A stretch of 64,000 nt of DNA, taken from positions 1 to 64,000 of the forward strand of contig JAYMSP010000177.1 in NCBI GenBank assembly GCA_036897095.1, in the 5' to 3' direction. Positions within the stretch are counted from its first letter, which is position 1. Each line of letters starts with the position of its first letter. The translations under genes and the position numbers were made by a program. Of the stretch, positions 20,793-32,532 are shown in pieces. The notes beneath the pieces are model-generated. The model saw only the letters and a list, made by a program, of their open reading frames with translations, made no database searches and was not told the DNA's origin. This stretch comes from Plantago elongata (Eukaryota > Streptophyta > Magnoliopsida > Lamiales > Plantaginaceae).

Positions 20793-23279
20793 ATGGAAAC
20801 TTTCAAGAACATGAGCTCTTTCTCATTCTTCTTGAGCCTTTTTCTTCTTTCAATGAGCGCAATGCCGTTAATCCATGCCACTGTTCACTACCATGATTTC
20901 GTTGTGCGTAAAACTCTTTCCGTTTTCAATTTCTTGTGTGGTTTGTTACATGCACAGAAACTTCTGTACATGCCATATCGTTTTCAAGAAAAAAAATGCT
21001 CACCTGTATTAGATTTACATAGTAATCTTATAGAGGCGATTTTATTCTCAGAATGATATGGCATGAACTACTTTACTATCGTAGTAAGAAAATTGACTGC
21101 AAGTGAAGGAGCCATGTATGTATTTCCTAGCAAATTAACTAACAATTGTGCGAACCGTGCATGAAACAGATACAAGCAACGCCAGTGAAAAGGCTGTGTC
21201 AAACCCGAAGCACAATCACTGTGAACGGGATGTTTCCTGGACCAACATTGGAAGTACAAAACGGGGACTCTTTGGTTATCAACGTAGTAAACAGAGCTCA
21301 GTACAATGCCACAATTCATTGGTAAATGCACACATGACATAACATGTTGACATAAATGTATCAGATAGTGAAAAAATTTATGTACCTTCCTTGACGTACT
21401 GTGTTCCGGCCATCAACAGGCATGGCGTAAGGCAAATCAGGACAGGGTGGGCGGATGGACCAGAATTTGTGACACAGTGCCCTATCAGACCTGGAGGAAG
21501 TTACACGTACCGATTCAAGATCCAAGGACAAGAAGGCACGCTATGGTGGCACGCACACAGTTCATGGTTAAGAGCAACAGTTTATGGAGCTATTATCATT
21601 CGTCCTAAAGACGGTGACTCATATCCGTTCCAAAAGCCAAAGCGTGAAACTGCCCTGCTTCTTGGTAACAAACATTCCGTTAGCATCTGCTCTATAAAAC
21701 AAATTAAAACCAGTCTTAGGCTGAAATATACGAACCTTTCTGCGATTTTGTGTTCATGACTGTATGCCATGATGATCAGGTGAATGGTGGAATGCGGATC
21801 CCATAACTGTCATTAGACAAGCTACCAGAACGGGTGCAGCACCAAATGTTTCTGATGCTTACACCATCAACGGTCAGCCTGGTGATTTCTACAATTGCTC
21901 AAGCAAAGGTAGGTTTCTTGATCTTAAGTTTTTCCTGCAAATTCATTGACTAAAGCTAATGCATCATATGAATCGGGAAAGTAAGCCAACAAGCAGGTTT
22001 TGAATTAGCAAAGATCTACAAAAGCGATTTGTTGAAGCCATAATATACATATGTCGAATAGTAATAATAATACTAACCCGCACTGAATGCATTCTATTGC
22101 AGATACACTAATCGTTCCAATAGATTCTGGTGAAACAAATCTTATCAGAGTCGTCAATTCCGGGCTCAATCAGCAACTATTCTTCAAAATTGCCAATCAC
22201 AAGCTCACAGTAGTCGGAGCTGATGCTTCCTACGTGAAACCGTTCAGCACATCAGTTCTCATGCTAGGGCCCGGGCAGACCACTGATGTCCTAATCACAG
22301 CTAACCAGCCACCCGCTAGATACTACATTACAGCACGTGCCTATGCCAGTGCTCAAGGCGTGGCATTCGACAACACTACAACCACAGCCATACTTGAATA
22401 CAAATCTGCCCCATGCTCAGCCAAAGGTGGCTCGATTAAACCAGTTATGCCAAGAATGCCAGCATTTAACGATACTGCTACTGCAACTGCCTTCACCAGT
22501 AGCTTCAGAAGCCTAAAACAAGTTGAAGTCCCAACTAATATCGACCATAACCTGCTGTTCACGGTTGGCGTAGGACTTTTCAACTGCCCTCCCGGTGCAA
22601 GCCGCAGTACATGTCAGGGTCCAAATGGAACAAGATTTACGGCTAGCATGAACAATGTGTCATTCCAACTGCCAACCACCTTTTCCCTGCTTCAAGCAAA
22701 GCAGCAAGGTATTCCTGGCGTCTACACGACTGATTTTCCAGGAACTCCACCAGTTCAATTTGATTATACAGGGAATCAGAGCCGATCACTATGGCAACCT
22801 GTTCCTGGGACTAAGCTGTACAAGTTGAAGTATGGGGAAACCGTGCAGCTTGTTTTGCAGGGAACTAGCATTGTCGCAGCTGAGAACCACCCGATTCATC
22901 TTCATGGTTATGATTTCTTCATACTTGCTGAAGGCTTTGGGAATTTCAATCCTACCAGAGATAGTCCCAAATTCAACCTCATTGACCCACCTCTTCGTAA
23001 TACAGCAAGTGTACCTGTTGGTGGTTGGTCAGTAATCAGATTTGTAGCAGATAATCCAGGTTAGCAGGCATATAAGTATACAAATTTACATTTGTTGTTG
23101 CCAATTAGTAAATTCTGCAACAACTTACATGTATGTCTGATGAAACAGGAGTCTGGATAATGCACTGTCATCTGGATGTTCACATCACTTGGGGTTTGGC
23201 AATGGCATTCTTGGTGGAAGACGGTACTGGCAACCTGGAAAAGCTAGAGGCTCCCCCGGCAGATCTTCCGGCATGCTAA
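20793..23279 (+). CDS. Laccase (multicopper oxidase), six exons
   Basis: Secreted apoplastic oxidase that couples one-electron oxidation of phenolics such as monolignols to reduction of O2 to water; likely roles are lignin or flavonoid polymerisation. Exons: 20793-20903, 21170-21321, 21420-21664, 21780-21908, 22103-23059, 23149-23279. All junctions are GT-AG with consistent phase and give 574 residues, the usual plant laccase size. A signal peptide covers about residues 1-30. All four copper signatures are present: HWHG (87-90), WWHAHS (130-135), HPIHLHG (475-481) and HCHLDVH (537-543). The C terminus is the typical PPADLPAC. Sequence around [10 protein letters not shown] and [10 protein letters not shown] suggests the LAC5/12/13 side of the family, from memory only. 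It is convergent with the RNA-binding gene to its right; the two stop codons are about 580 bp apart. Confidence 0.92.
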
Positions 23280-23860
23280 TCTAAGCAAGACTAAACCTCT
23301 CTGGCGCCTACAAGAAGGCCACACAAATATTTTTCTGACCGTAATATACAGAGATTCACTATTGTTTCCCCATATTTGGGATCTAGTTTTTGTTTTCCTA
23401 GTTTGCTTTATTGATCATATTCATACAGAAGAGGGTCACCGTTTGACAGCATTTTACACCAGTTTCATGAATGCTGTTCTGTTATTAGAGTTGTATACTT
23501 GTATTATTTCCTAGAGTTCTTGAAAAAGTATTTTTCTTAAGAAATAATAGTATTGATTTTAAGCTTTTGGCCAACACAAAGTTCAGTCCATAATTCTACC
23601 ACTTACTACAAGAGAGAAACTTTGAAAATATCTAAATCCTGCAGATACAAACTTAAATATCAAGGGATGCTTAAAAGCGAATGTTGGAATAGAATATCTA
23701 TGAAAATTGAGCAGAAATGAAGGAAAATCGAGGGTATCCACATATGTTAAGTTTACATATCTCAAAAATAGTAAAATCAGAGGTGACATGTATCATGTTC
23801 AGCCAGACTTCACAGAATCTTGAGGAAACCAAAGTTGAATATATGGATCATGACATAAAC
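23280..23860. other. Shared 3' region between convergent genes
   Basis: Holds the 3' UTRs of the laccase (plus) and the UBA2-type gene (minus). Nothing else is recognisable. If both transcripts read a few hundred bases past their stops, their ends would overlap. Confidence 0.5.
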
Positions 23861-25198
23861 CTAGCGGCGAAAATATGAAGTATAAGATTTCAGTGGAGAT
23901 GGAGATAGGCCACCCCTTGCAGGGGCTCTTGAGTCTGTAGTTGGTGGTGTCCCTGCAGATGACTGACCCAGCTGAGAATTTTGGTAAGGTCCCAATCCTT
24001 GCAAACCAGCCTGAGATCCATAACTTCCCATCACACTCGGGCTCATGTTACTCATCCCATAATTAGTACCCATTCCTGCAATTGGTGCACTCAATCCAGA
24101 AGCCATCAAACCTGCCGGATTATACCCACCAGCCAGCATAGGATTTCCAGCCAATCCAATTCCAAGATTCTGAGGCATCAGAAGCCCACCGACATTCAAA
24201 TTTGCTCCGAACAAAGCCGGATTCATTCCCAAACTACCATAACTATTAACAGGTTGGGTTACAGCAGCAGCAACACTATTTTGGCTAGCTGCTGCATTGT
24301 TCCTACTTTCCTTATCAACAAACTTCTTGCATTGCAATTGGCAATTCTCAAAAACCTTAATTGGCTCCTCCGTTGCCTTTTTAAACCCTTCGGGAGACCT
24401 ATATGTAATAACGGCAAACCCCTTGAACTTGTTTGTGGCAAAATCTAACCCTATTGGTCCATCTTCAATATCTCCATACCGTCGGAAAAAATCTTTCAAC
24501 TTCTCCGGATCCACATGAGGCCCCACATTTCCTACATACATCTTGCGGCTCCCTTCTTCCACGGCAGCACCTGACACGACAGGGGGTCCTGCAGCTGCCA
24601 GCTGGCAGGACACTTTTCTGTTCCCAATCTGCTTCTGAGGAACTTTGAGAGCCTTCTTGGCAGCAGAGCTAGTCTTAAAGAGGACAAAAGCATAGCCCTT
24701 GGCTCGTCCCGTGATTTTATCCATTACTAACTTGCTGTCCTCAATTTCTCCAAAGGGCTTGAACGCCTGAATTAGCTGTTCAGCGGTGGCGTCCCAGCTC
24801 AGACCATGGACAAAAATCTTGCGACATGTGGGATCAGCATCTGCAACCTCAATGATCTTAGTGAGGAGTTTGGGGTCCTTAGCAGCGGCCTCTTTGAGGA
24901 GATTGATAATTTGGTCTTTTCCAAAAGGTTCCAGTAAGTTGCGTAGGTTTTCTTTCCTCGATTCCTCATCGCTTTCTTCATCTCCATCAGAAGATGATTC
25001 TTCGCCTTCTTCCTCCTCCTCCTCTTCTTCTTCAGATTCCGACCCTGATTCTGATTGTGATATCTCCACTTCCTCTTCCACTTCAACTTCCACTTCCTCT
25101 TCCTCTTCTATTTCCTCATCAGATGATTCTTCTTTTTTGATAATTTTTTCAGGAGCAGAAGCGGAAGCAGAAGCGGGGGCTTTCCTTTTTCTTCCCAT
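23861..25198 (-). CDS. UBA2: UBP1-associated protein 2-type RNA-binding protein
   Basis: Nuclear hnRNP-like protein of 445 residues. Arabidopsis UBA2 proteins bind U-rich 3' UTRs, stabilise mRNA, act with UBP1 and form nuclear speckles in response to ABA or wounding. A basic start (GRKRK) is followed by a long Glu/Asp/Ser-rich acidic stretch (about 22-80). RRM1 is about 127-200 with RNP2 IFVHGL and RNP1 KGYAFVLF. RRM2 is about 219-293 with RNP2 MYVGNV and RNP1 KGFAVITY. A Gly/Asn/Met-rich tail ends SPLKSYTSYFRR. The coding part is one exon. The minus-strand leader seems to be split: a donor of the CAG-GTGAAT type near 26259 and an acceptor after ATGCAG near 25273 would remove about 985 bp. 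The acidic stretch is encoded by a GAA/GAG-rich tract prone to length change. Confidence 0.88.
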   Translation of the reverse strand: MGRKRKAPASASASAPEKIIKKEESSDEEIEEEEEVEVEVEEEVEISQSESGSESEEEEEEEEEGEESSSDGDEESDEESRKENLRNLLEPFGKDQIINLLKEAAAKDPKLLTKIIEVADADPTCRKIFVHGLSWDATAEQLIQAFKPFGEIEDSKLVMDKITGRAKGYAFVLFKTSSAAKKALKVPQKQIGNRKVSCQLAAAGPPVVSGAAVEEGSRKMYVGNVGPHVDPEKLKDFFRRYGDIEDGPIGLDFATNKFKGFAVITYRSPEGFKKATEEPIKVFENCQLQCKKFVDKESRNNAAASQNSVAAAVTQPVNSYGSLGMNPALFGANLNVGGLLMPQNLGIGLAGNPMLAGGYNPAGLMASGLSAPIAGMGTNYGMSNMSPSVMGSYGSQAGLQGLGPYQNSQLGQSSAGTPPTTDSRAPARGGLSPSPLKSYTSYFRR

Positions 25199-26330
25199 TG
25201 ACGTGAATACCTAAAAGTCTTCACTTGAGGAGGTAACTTCCAGTCCTGTTTAGAAACAAATCCAGTTACTACCTGCATGATGTCAGTAAAAGAAACCAAT
25301 GTTATACATCGGCATAAATAATTGATATAGAATCTCGAGTCATATATTTTAGGTAAATATCATACATCTGATTATTCGTGCAATCTTCCAAAAAGGATAG
25401 TAATATAAATTGGGCATACACGGATATACCTATCAACCTAAGAGATTTTATTTGTTTCATTTTTCTTTTTCCAGGTCTCGAAATCTGCAGTTATAAGTTT
25501 ACCAACAAAAAGGACCTCTAGACTTTATTAGCAGCAGTGGATTACTGAGGAATATTTTCAGGTGACTGGATAGGGATAATCAGAAGAGGATAAATGCTGA
25601 TCCGAATCCAACGTTGGATGATCTATTAGAATCATAACGGAAACCTACTTCTCAACTTTCTCATTAAATAAAGCGGAACCAGCAAAAGTGGTTTTAATGA
25701 ATTTGTTGGGTGTTCACAAAAGGTGCTGACAATTATTTCTAACCAATTTTGCAGATATTATTTCTAACTGACTTAACTAGAATCAACTACATAGGACTTT
25801 TAAAAAATCAGTTCAAATTCAGCTGAATAAATTCAGAAAACGGGTTTTGCAAACACCATTACTCCTGTTTCTGCTCCACTTAAGCTCATAATCAGCTGAC
25901 AAAAAGCTTTTGCAAACCGGCAATTAACCAAATAGATACTATCAAAAAATCGATATCACAACCTAGCAAAGTACCTGATTGGTAGCAGATTTCATAAAAC
26001 TAACATTCTCCAACCAATTTACATCAGCTAAAACATCAACCTAACATCTAAACAAGCAAATTTACATAATCAAATTCAACAATTCGAATTAAGCTCATTT
26101 CAAATCCGGATAAATCAGGAAAATAAACTCGATGACACACAAGCTAATTCAACGTGCTAGCGGTAAAGGATTAATAACAATCATATCATTTAACCAGCAA
26201 GACAATTGGAATTAACAGTTTTAGCAGAAATTTAAAGAAAACTCATCGTAAAATTCACCTGTAGTCGAAAATCAACTCAGCTCCATTGAAGAAGAAAGGG
26301 GAAATTAGGTTTTCTGATATATCGTACACT
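25199..26330 (-). other. 5' leader and leader intron of the UBA2-type gene
   Basis: Read on the minus strand, a leader exon from about 26330 to 26259 ends in CAG followed by GTGAAT. A second leader piece from 25272 to 25199 follows an acceptor after ATGCAG. The intron between them (26258-25273) is AT-rich and has no other feature I can identify. The splice is inferred from the signals alone. Confidence 0.5.
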
Positions 26331-29300
26331 GTGTCACTGACAGTGATATAATTGGATATTTGGAATTTACAGTTGGAGTTGGGCGTACTTTTTCTCTTTA
26401 TTGGGCCTAAAATGTAATGACCATGCTAGTAGGCCTTAGCCCAGATGCTATGAGGTTTGCACATCTCAAACTCAAACGTTGCTATCCATGGATTTCACAT
26501 TGATCGGTAAATTGTAAATTTTGTTCAAACATTGTTTGGATCCTTACATGGTATACTACCTCTGTCCAATGCTCTCCCGCGGTTGAGAGGGAAAAGTATA
26601 AATAAGTGAATGATTTAAACATTGTAAAGTTCAAGGAATAAAGTAAACACATGTTTTCATCCAGAGTGCGAGAAGTTAAGATTTGGTCGAAACAAATTAA
26701 ATGCGGAAAGTTAATAATTGGAACGAAAGAATCATATGTTACTTTCCAATTCAAAGGAATAGAATACTAACGATTTTCTAGTGATTTCAAACTTGTCGTC
26801 CTTTTCATTTCAGGGCGCAAAAGGGACGACCATCCCACTCTAACTTCGAGTAACACCATGACCAAGTAATGCATTTTCTTAAGAGTACATATTCAATCGG
26901 CCTTTTTTAGATCATGTTCTTTTTTTTTTCATATAAACTTTATGCAATAAGGTTTAATTTACACTGACAGCCCACAATATACGCTTAGATAAATAAATGC
27001 CAAAGTTTTACTAAAATATAATATTTTAATTACATATGTGTTAATCTAACAAAGTTTATTTCGTATCTCGTAATTCAAGTCGATTTCACTAATTAAAAAA
27101 ATACATCAGTTAATCTCAATCCTCCCAAAGTTCGGATCCATGACTCCACGACTGTGGGATTGGTCATTTCTTCTATCTAGTACCTATGCATATGATGAGC
27201 ACTCATCGGTTTCTAGATGAAGCTAGCCTTTAAATGTAAAAGTGTGTAATTCAAATTGAACCACGTAACCAGACACAAAATTGGAATTCTTATATGGATA
27301 CTAAACTACGTTATATTGCATGCAGCTGACTTTGATTCTTAAAGATCATTAACAGCATACAAAATAAATCAACGATTAATTAAATAAGACAAGTAAGTCG
27401 TGAATTAATACGTAATCAAACGCGCGACATAGCACGATTTCTGCAAGTTGCGACCCGAATTAAACTACGCGAAAGGGCAACCACGAATGTCATGGCTGAC
27501 GATGACTTCCAAGTTCCAACTTTAAGGAAAGGCAAAGGCAACTTTAAATGATCACTGATTTGGTACAGTACAGCAAATCTGCAGCCACACTTTTGAGTGT
27601 GTGTGGCACTGACACGTGGCAGCCATGCAAACCCTGTAATAGCAACAATGGATTGTCTCATGAGTAGGGGCCTACTTTATCCTTAGCAACGAGGTAACTG
27701 ATCTGGTTAATTTGATTCGGGGAAGCATGTTGATGATATGGTTTGCTCCGTGTGCCTTTCCAGATGCTTTCAGACCTTTGATTTTGACGCTTGCCACTTG
27801 AAATGGGCTGAGATAGGACGTGCGAGATGGTGGGTGGTCGAGTGGTAATGTAGTTGTTAGTTTATAGTCGAATAATTACCATCGCATAAAGTGTATGAAA
27901 TCAAAATACATTGATACGACTTAGAAGTCAGGTGTAACATTTACAATAAAGAATTATTGGAGATATTTTTTTAAGAAATTTAAATTTATATATAAAACTC
28001 TTAGTGACTGTAGATTAAATGTATTCAGACATATCTTAAACGGTACAAATATCACTTAATATCAAAGTTAATATGATCTCTAAATAAATCAAATAGTAAT
28101 TTAAACCCTACGTCCAGTCTAGGACTATGCATAGGATGATAGGAACATCGTTGAAGATATTTTAATCGTATTAAGTAAGTTATTTGTATTTGCAAGAGTT
28201 TTGAAGAAATCTTTTATACAATTCGATTCAAACTAAAATATGAATAAAAATTACAAGGACTCTATAGAAGTTCTACAATAATTACCTAAGTTTAAACTAG
28301 AAATGGTGATTGAATCCCCTAATTACAACCCTAAATAATATTCTAATTTGGTATATATACTACAAATTTTGTGATGGTTGTGAATAATGGAAGATTTGCA
28401 CGAGCATATCATTTTTCAAACCCTCCCGCTTTGGCGGTAAGTGTTGAGTCATTTTGTTTGCATTCTTCTCCTAGTGCATTTAATTTCTAGCTCGACTCCT
28501 CTTGATCATTTCTTTCAATTTTATTAAGTTATGTGTTTGAATTTTATTTTATTTTTTTCAATTTCAAACTTATGTGATTATATGTTTTTAACTTAAACGT
28601 AACTATATTATACATTAATATCTTATATTAACGTTTTATATATACTTATAATTAAGTCATGTGGTTGTTGCTTGTTAGTATCGACTAATGAAGCTAAATA
28701 TGAAATCTATGTCATGAAGGAAAGGAATGCAAAATGCAATGTAGTTTTGGTTCCAAAATTCATTATCCGTTTTTCATTTATCTTCTTAAGCTGCAAGCAA
28801 GGATTGTTTTAATAGCACTATGTTTCTTTTTCTCTTATCCATTGGGCTCCAAGTAAATTAAATGCATTTGTATTTATATCTGTAAAGGTGAGTTTTGTTT
28901 TCATCTTAGCCTCCAAGTATGTTTACATAGAAGAATACTAATTTTGGATGGCCACACTTAGGAATTCCAATTAGTTGCATATATAATTAAATTCCATATT
29001 TCGTATTGTATATACTAATCTAAAATACGAATGTATTTCATAAAAAAGAGTTTATAATAACATAAAAAGTTTAACATATATTAGAGCTATTGGTGAAATT
29101 CGGGAAGTTCAAAACCTTCTTATAAAAGAAAAGTACGTTTGTTTACAACTTAAACATTAAAACTGAAATAACAATCTTTTCCTTAGCAACATAGTTGGGC
29201 TTACCTTATTTTTCAATTAAACATACACGGTGTACCACTTAGCCTTGTTATAAAGCTTAAACTTATCACACATATCCATTGTGATTATCACTAGTATGAA

Positions 29301-29646
29301 TTGTACATGTTTAGTTGGTAACTTGTCAGATAATTTTTTATTTTAAAGAATTAAACATTCACGTAACAATCTTTTTATCAAAAGAAATTCATAAATTTAA
29401 AGATTTAGTAGTATACCGGACCGATGTAAAGCCTACTAAAATATACTAGTAGCGCCACTGTCAACAAACCTATGGTCTAGACTGAACTTTGACCAGAACA
29501 TTTTGGACCAGAGCACAATTACACCACTCGCCTAAAACAAGAAATTGCTTCACCCCCAAGAAAAACAACTTATCTAATCCACAATCGGAAATCACGAAAC
29601 TACCCCTTACACGCTAGGCCAGTGAAATTAGTGGTTCAGGAAGGTT
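26331..29646. other. Intergenic, UBA2-type gene to DREB2
   Basis: About 3.3 kb between two divergently transcribed genes. A possible degenerate Stowaway-type MITE begins TACTACCTCTGTCC at 26553 and may end near 26735, but its right end is weak. The minus-strand open frame at 27416-27661 resembles no family I know. The rest is AT-rich with nothing I can support. Confidence 0.45.
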
Positions 29647-29659
29647 CACGTGACACGTG
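29647..29659 (+). promoter_or_regulatory. Double G-box/ABRE core upstream of DREB2
   Basis: Two CACGTG cores (29647-29652 and 29654-29659) lie one base apart, the second as ACACGTGCC. They are about 135 bp upstream of the TATA box. Paired ABREs are the classic target of AREB/ABF bZIP factors, and DREB2A is known to be controlled this way in Arabidopsis. The functional link here is inferred. Confidence 0.6.
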
Positions 29660-29790
29660 CCAAATCCCGGGTGATACAAATGCCACGTTAAGTCCCTCAA
29701 AACCTATAAAATATCTTTACTGCCTCGAAAGTAACGATATTTTAATTATTTAAAGTATTGTAATAAATTCGTGAAATATCTAGAGAAGTC

Positions 29791-29798
29791 TATAAATA
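29791..29798 (+). promoter_or_regulatory. TATA box, DREB2 gene
   Basis: TATAAATA in the context GTCTATAAATACGCGCAC. This puts the transcript start near 29822 and gives a leader of about 215 nt before the inferred ATG. Confidence 0.6.
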
Positions 29799-30036
29799 CG
29801 CGCACTTGTGTCTCTTATTAAAATTTCTCTGATTTGCTTTCCAACGATAACCAAAGTGAAAGAAAACCTTTGCTCACTCGAGAGAATCAACGAAACTTGA
29901 AGCTCAGGCACAAAATTCACTGAGAATCATTCAGTTCAAAAATATTCAATAAAATTTGTGTGACTATTGGAATCTGAGAAGTTTGGAGAAGACGGATAAG
30001 ATTGTGGCAAGAGGACTGGAAGTTGAAGAGACAGAG

Positions 30037-31608
30037 ATGGTACAGAGGTATGTTGATTTTGATTTGGGGTTCATTTTTTTAGCTTCTGTTTGATGTTTTA
30101 ATACGCTTTGAGTGGTTGATTTTGTTGGTTTTTGGGGGTTTTGGGTGCGGATTTCGAGATATTTAGCGTGTCTCTGTTAGTTTCTGAATTGGGATTTTAG
30201 GGTTCTTTAGCTTTTCTCCCCAAGAATTAGGTAACTCTTTTCTGGAATGCAAATAACGAGGTTTTAAACTGTTCAGATTGTTGAAAATAGGATTTCTTGG
30301 GGTTTTGCGTGTGAAAGATAGAATCTTGTTTTTGTAAGAAAAGGTTTTGGTGAAATTGGCTGCAAATACGCTATGATAAGTTTCGAATGAGCTCTGTGAG
30401 TAATTACTAAGCTCTATCAGATTTGCTATTGGAAGTAATTGTTTAGGGCAGTGCTATTGATTAGTGATTTATGTTCAATTTGGCTTATGTTCTGTTGATC
30501 TTGCTGCAGGGTAATGAATATGGGCTCATTAGACCAATGTTTGGATCTGGCACCAAAGCCGGTAGATTACACTCGAAAGAGGAAGTCGAATGGGCGGAGA
30601 GACGGAACAAAGAGTGTAGCTGAGACCCTTGCAAAATGGAAGGAGTACAACGTGAGGCTTGATTCTGTCAACAACGGGGAGAAGCCCGTGCGTAGAGCTC
30701 CGGCTAAAGGATCAAAGAAAGGGTGTATGAAAGGGAAAGGTGGTCCTGAAAATTCGCGGTGTAACTACAGAGGTGTGAGGCAGAGGACATGGGGTAAATG
30801 GGTTGCGGAAATTAGGGAGCCGCACCGAGGTAGTAGGCTATGGCTGGGGACATTCAGTAATGCTGTAGAGGCAGCTCAAGCTTATGATGAAGCTGCAAGG
30901 GCAATGTATGGCCCTTGTGCAAGAGTTAACTTTCCTAGTCATAGTTTTGTTTGTTCAGTAGTGGACACTAATGTAGATGGTAAAGATAATACTGCGAGGC
31001 CGACAGTGTCTACATCGGATTCGACAAACTCCGGCACATCTGAGGTCTGTGATGGAGACGTTAGATCTGTAGGGGAACGTGTGTGTGAAGTGAAGAAAGA
31101 AGATGCAGAAAGTACCTCTCAGGTTGTTCAACCTGAGGCTGTTCCCCAGATGATGAGCATTACTAAACAGGAGCTGATACTGCAACCTATGGTAGAAGAT
31201 GTAAAGAACGAATCTGCTCCTTCCTGCGTGGAAAACAGACCAAACTGGTCCATTGACGACTATGAAATTGCTTTTGAGAAAGAACTGCTGCAGCATCAGG
31301 TCGCTGTGGATGTAAAACCTGAGCCTTATGGCTTCCCTAATGGTGAGAATTGTGAGACGTTCGACGTTGATGAGATGCTTACGATGCTGGAGTCGCAAGA
31401 AGGGAACCATACTGGAGCCGGAACATATGGTGGTCAAGTGGGAAACCAAGCTTTTCCTGATATGCGGGATCTGAACATGGACCTGTTTGGTGACATGCCT
31501 TGTGGACTTGATCAGGGATTAGAGTTCCTGAGACCTGGAAGACAGGAAGACTCGGCTAGTTTCACATTGGATGATTTGTTGCTCGACATCGAAGCAGATG
31601 TGATTTAA
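30037..31608 (+). CDS. DREB2A: DREB2-type AP2/ERF transcription factor
   Basis: Nuclear activator of drought- and heat-response genes through DRE/CRT (A/GCCGAC) sites, ERF subfamily A-2. I propose two coding exons, 30037-30047 and 30510-31608. The first codes only MVQ plus two bases of the next codon, and the joined frame continues MVQRVMNMGS, 369 residues. The downstream ATG at 30514 alone gives 364. The basic block [11 protein letters not shown] and [14 protein letters not shown] is the DREB2 nuclear-localisation region. [19 protein letters not shown] precedes one AP2 domain (about 89-146) with the Val and Glu typical of DREBs (KWVAEIREP). A Ser/Thr-rich stretch containing GTSEVC resembles the regulatory, destabilising region of DREB2A. 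Acidic C-terminal blocks ([23 protein letters not shown]) look like the activation domain. Which A-2 paralogue this is cannot be settled here. Confidence 0.88.
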
Positions 31609-32394
31609 TGTGGCTGTATTCGGAGCTTGTAGGGAAAAAAGTGAGTAGAAGTAGAGGAGTTTTATGAACTGAACATCTTGTTTCTTATATTTTCTTACTG
31701 ATTCTGTTCTGCTCAAGTAAAACCATGAGCTGTACCTCTGAACTTTTTTTGGGGAGGACAGTGGATAGTATTATTAGGAACTGTACAGACCTTAATTAAT
31801 GGTAGACTATACCTATAGAAAGTAAGTCGAAGTTAGCCTGATAAATGGCGTCCTGTGTTCTGTTTTGTGCTTCACTTCTTTGGAGCTGGGAAGCAAATAA
31901 ATCTTCTGAAGTAACCCTTCTGATGAAGGGATTGGATGGTATTTTCGTGCTGTGATTTGTTTCTTTCTACTCTACTTGAATTTGATTGGAAGTTACATGT
32001 ACTGTATGTCTATTTTTCATTCTTTAACCTTGTCGATTTCGCAGTATCTGGATTTGAGCCTGCCTCTTTAACAAACAGGATGATTCTGGTTTCTAGTTCC
32101 AAATCGAGTCCCACGAATTAAGTTTGGTTTGGGTTCGCCTTGCTCAGTTGAATTTGAGTTCCTTATTGGACCCGGCTCATTGTCTTCTCCGGAGAAATGC
32201 ACAGGGCCCAAAACATCTAGCTGGGCCGAAGAATCATACTCATTGTGGCCTTCTCAAACTAAATCAATGTGAATTTTCTACTCGAATGTTTAACAAAAGG
32301 GAGATAAAATTATAGTTCGGGTTTATAACTAAACAATTGATCATGTGGCACAACATGTTGAATTACAAATGCTTTCCACTTTACTCTAATTGAT

Positions 32395-32532
32395 TACTTA
32401 GTCCCATAAAACTTCATATATTTATTTTTTATTATTACTTTTACTTTTTATATAAAACTACATATCGATTGTAATGTATATAAAACTACGTGTTGATTCT
32501 AATGTATGAAGTTCTTCGGGAGGGAGGGAGTA
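32395..32532. mobile_element. Short Stowaway-type MITE
   Basis: 138 bp, beginning TACTTAGTCCCATAAAACTT and ending AAGTTCTTCGGGAGGGAGGG plus AGTA. The arms pair as TAC..AGTCCC..AACTTC against GAAGTT..GGGAGGGAGTA. The interior has two near copies of TATATAAAACTACRTRTYGAT. Confidence 0.6.

Noticed and set aside
24786-25214. Plus-strand Ser-rich frame opposite the UBA2-type gene.
   Set aside because: The Ser run is the antisense image of the acidic Glu-rich tract of the real gene.
27416-27661. Minus-strand 81-residue frame in the spacer left of DREB2.
   Set aside because: No known domain and no splice or promoter support; the CACGTG-like sequence nearby is common by chance.
15377-31608. P450 pair, laccase and DREB2 as a biosynthetic gene cluster.
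   Set aside because: CYP96 and laccase act on different substrates and places, and no scaffold-forming enzyme (terpene synthase, PKS, and so on) is present.
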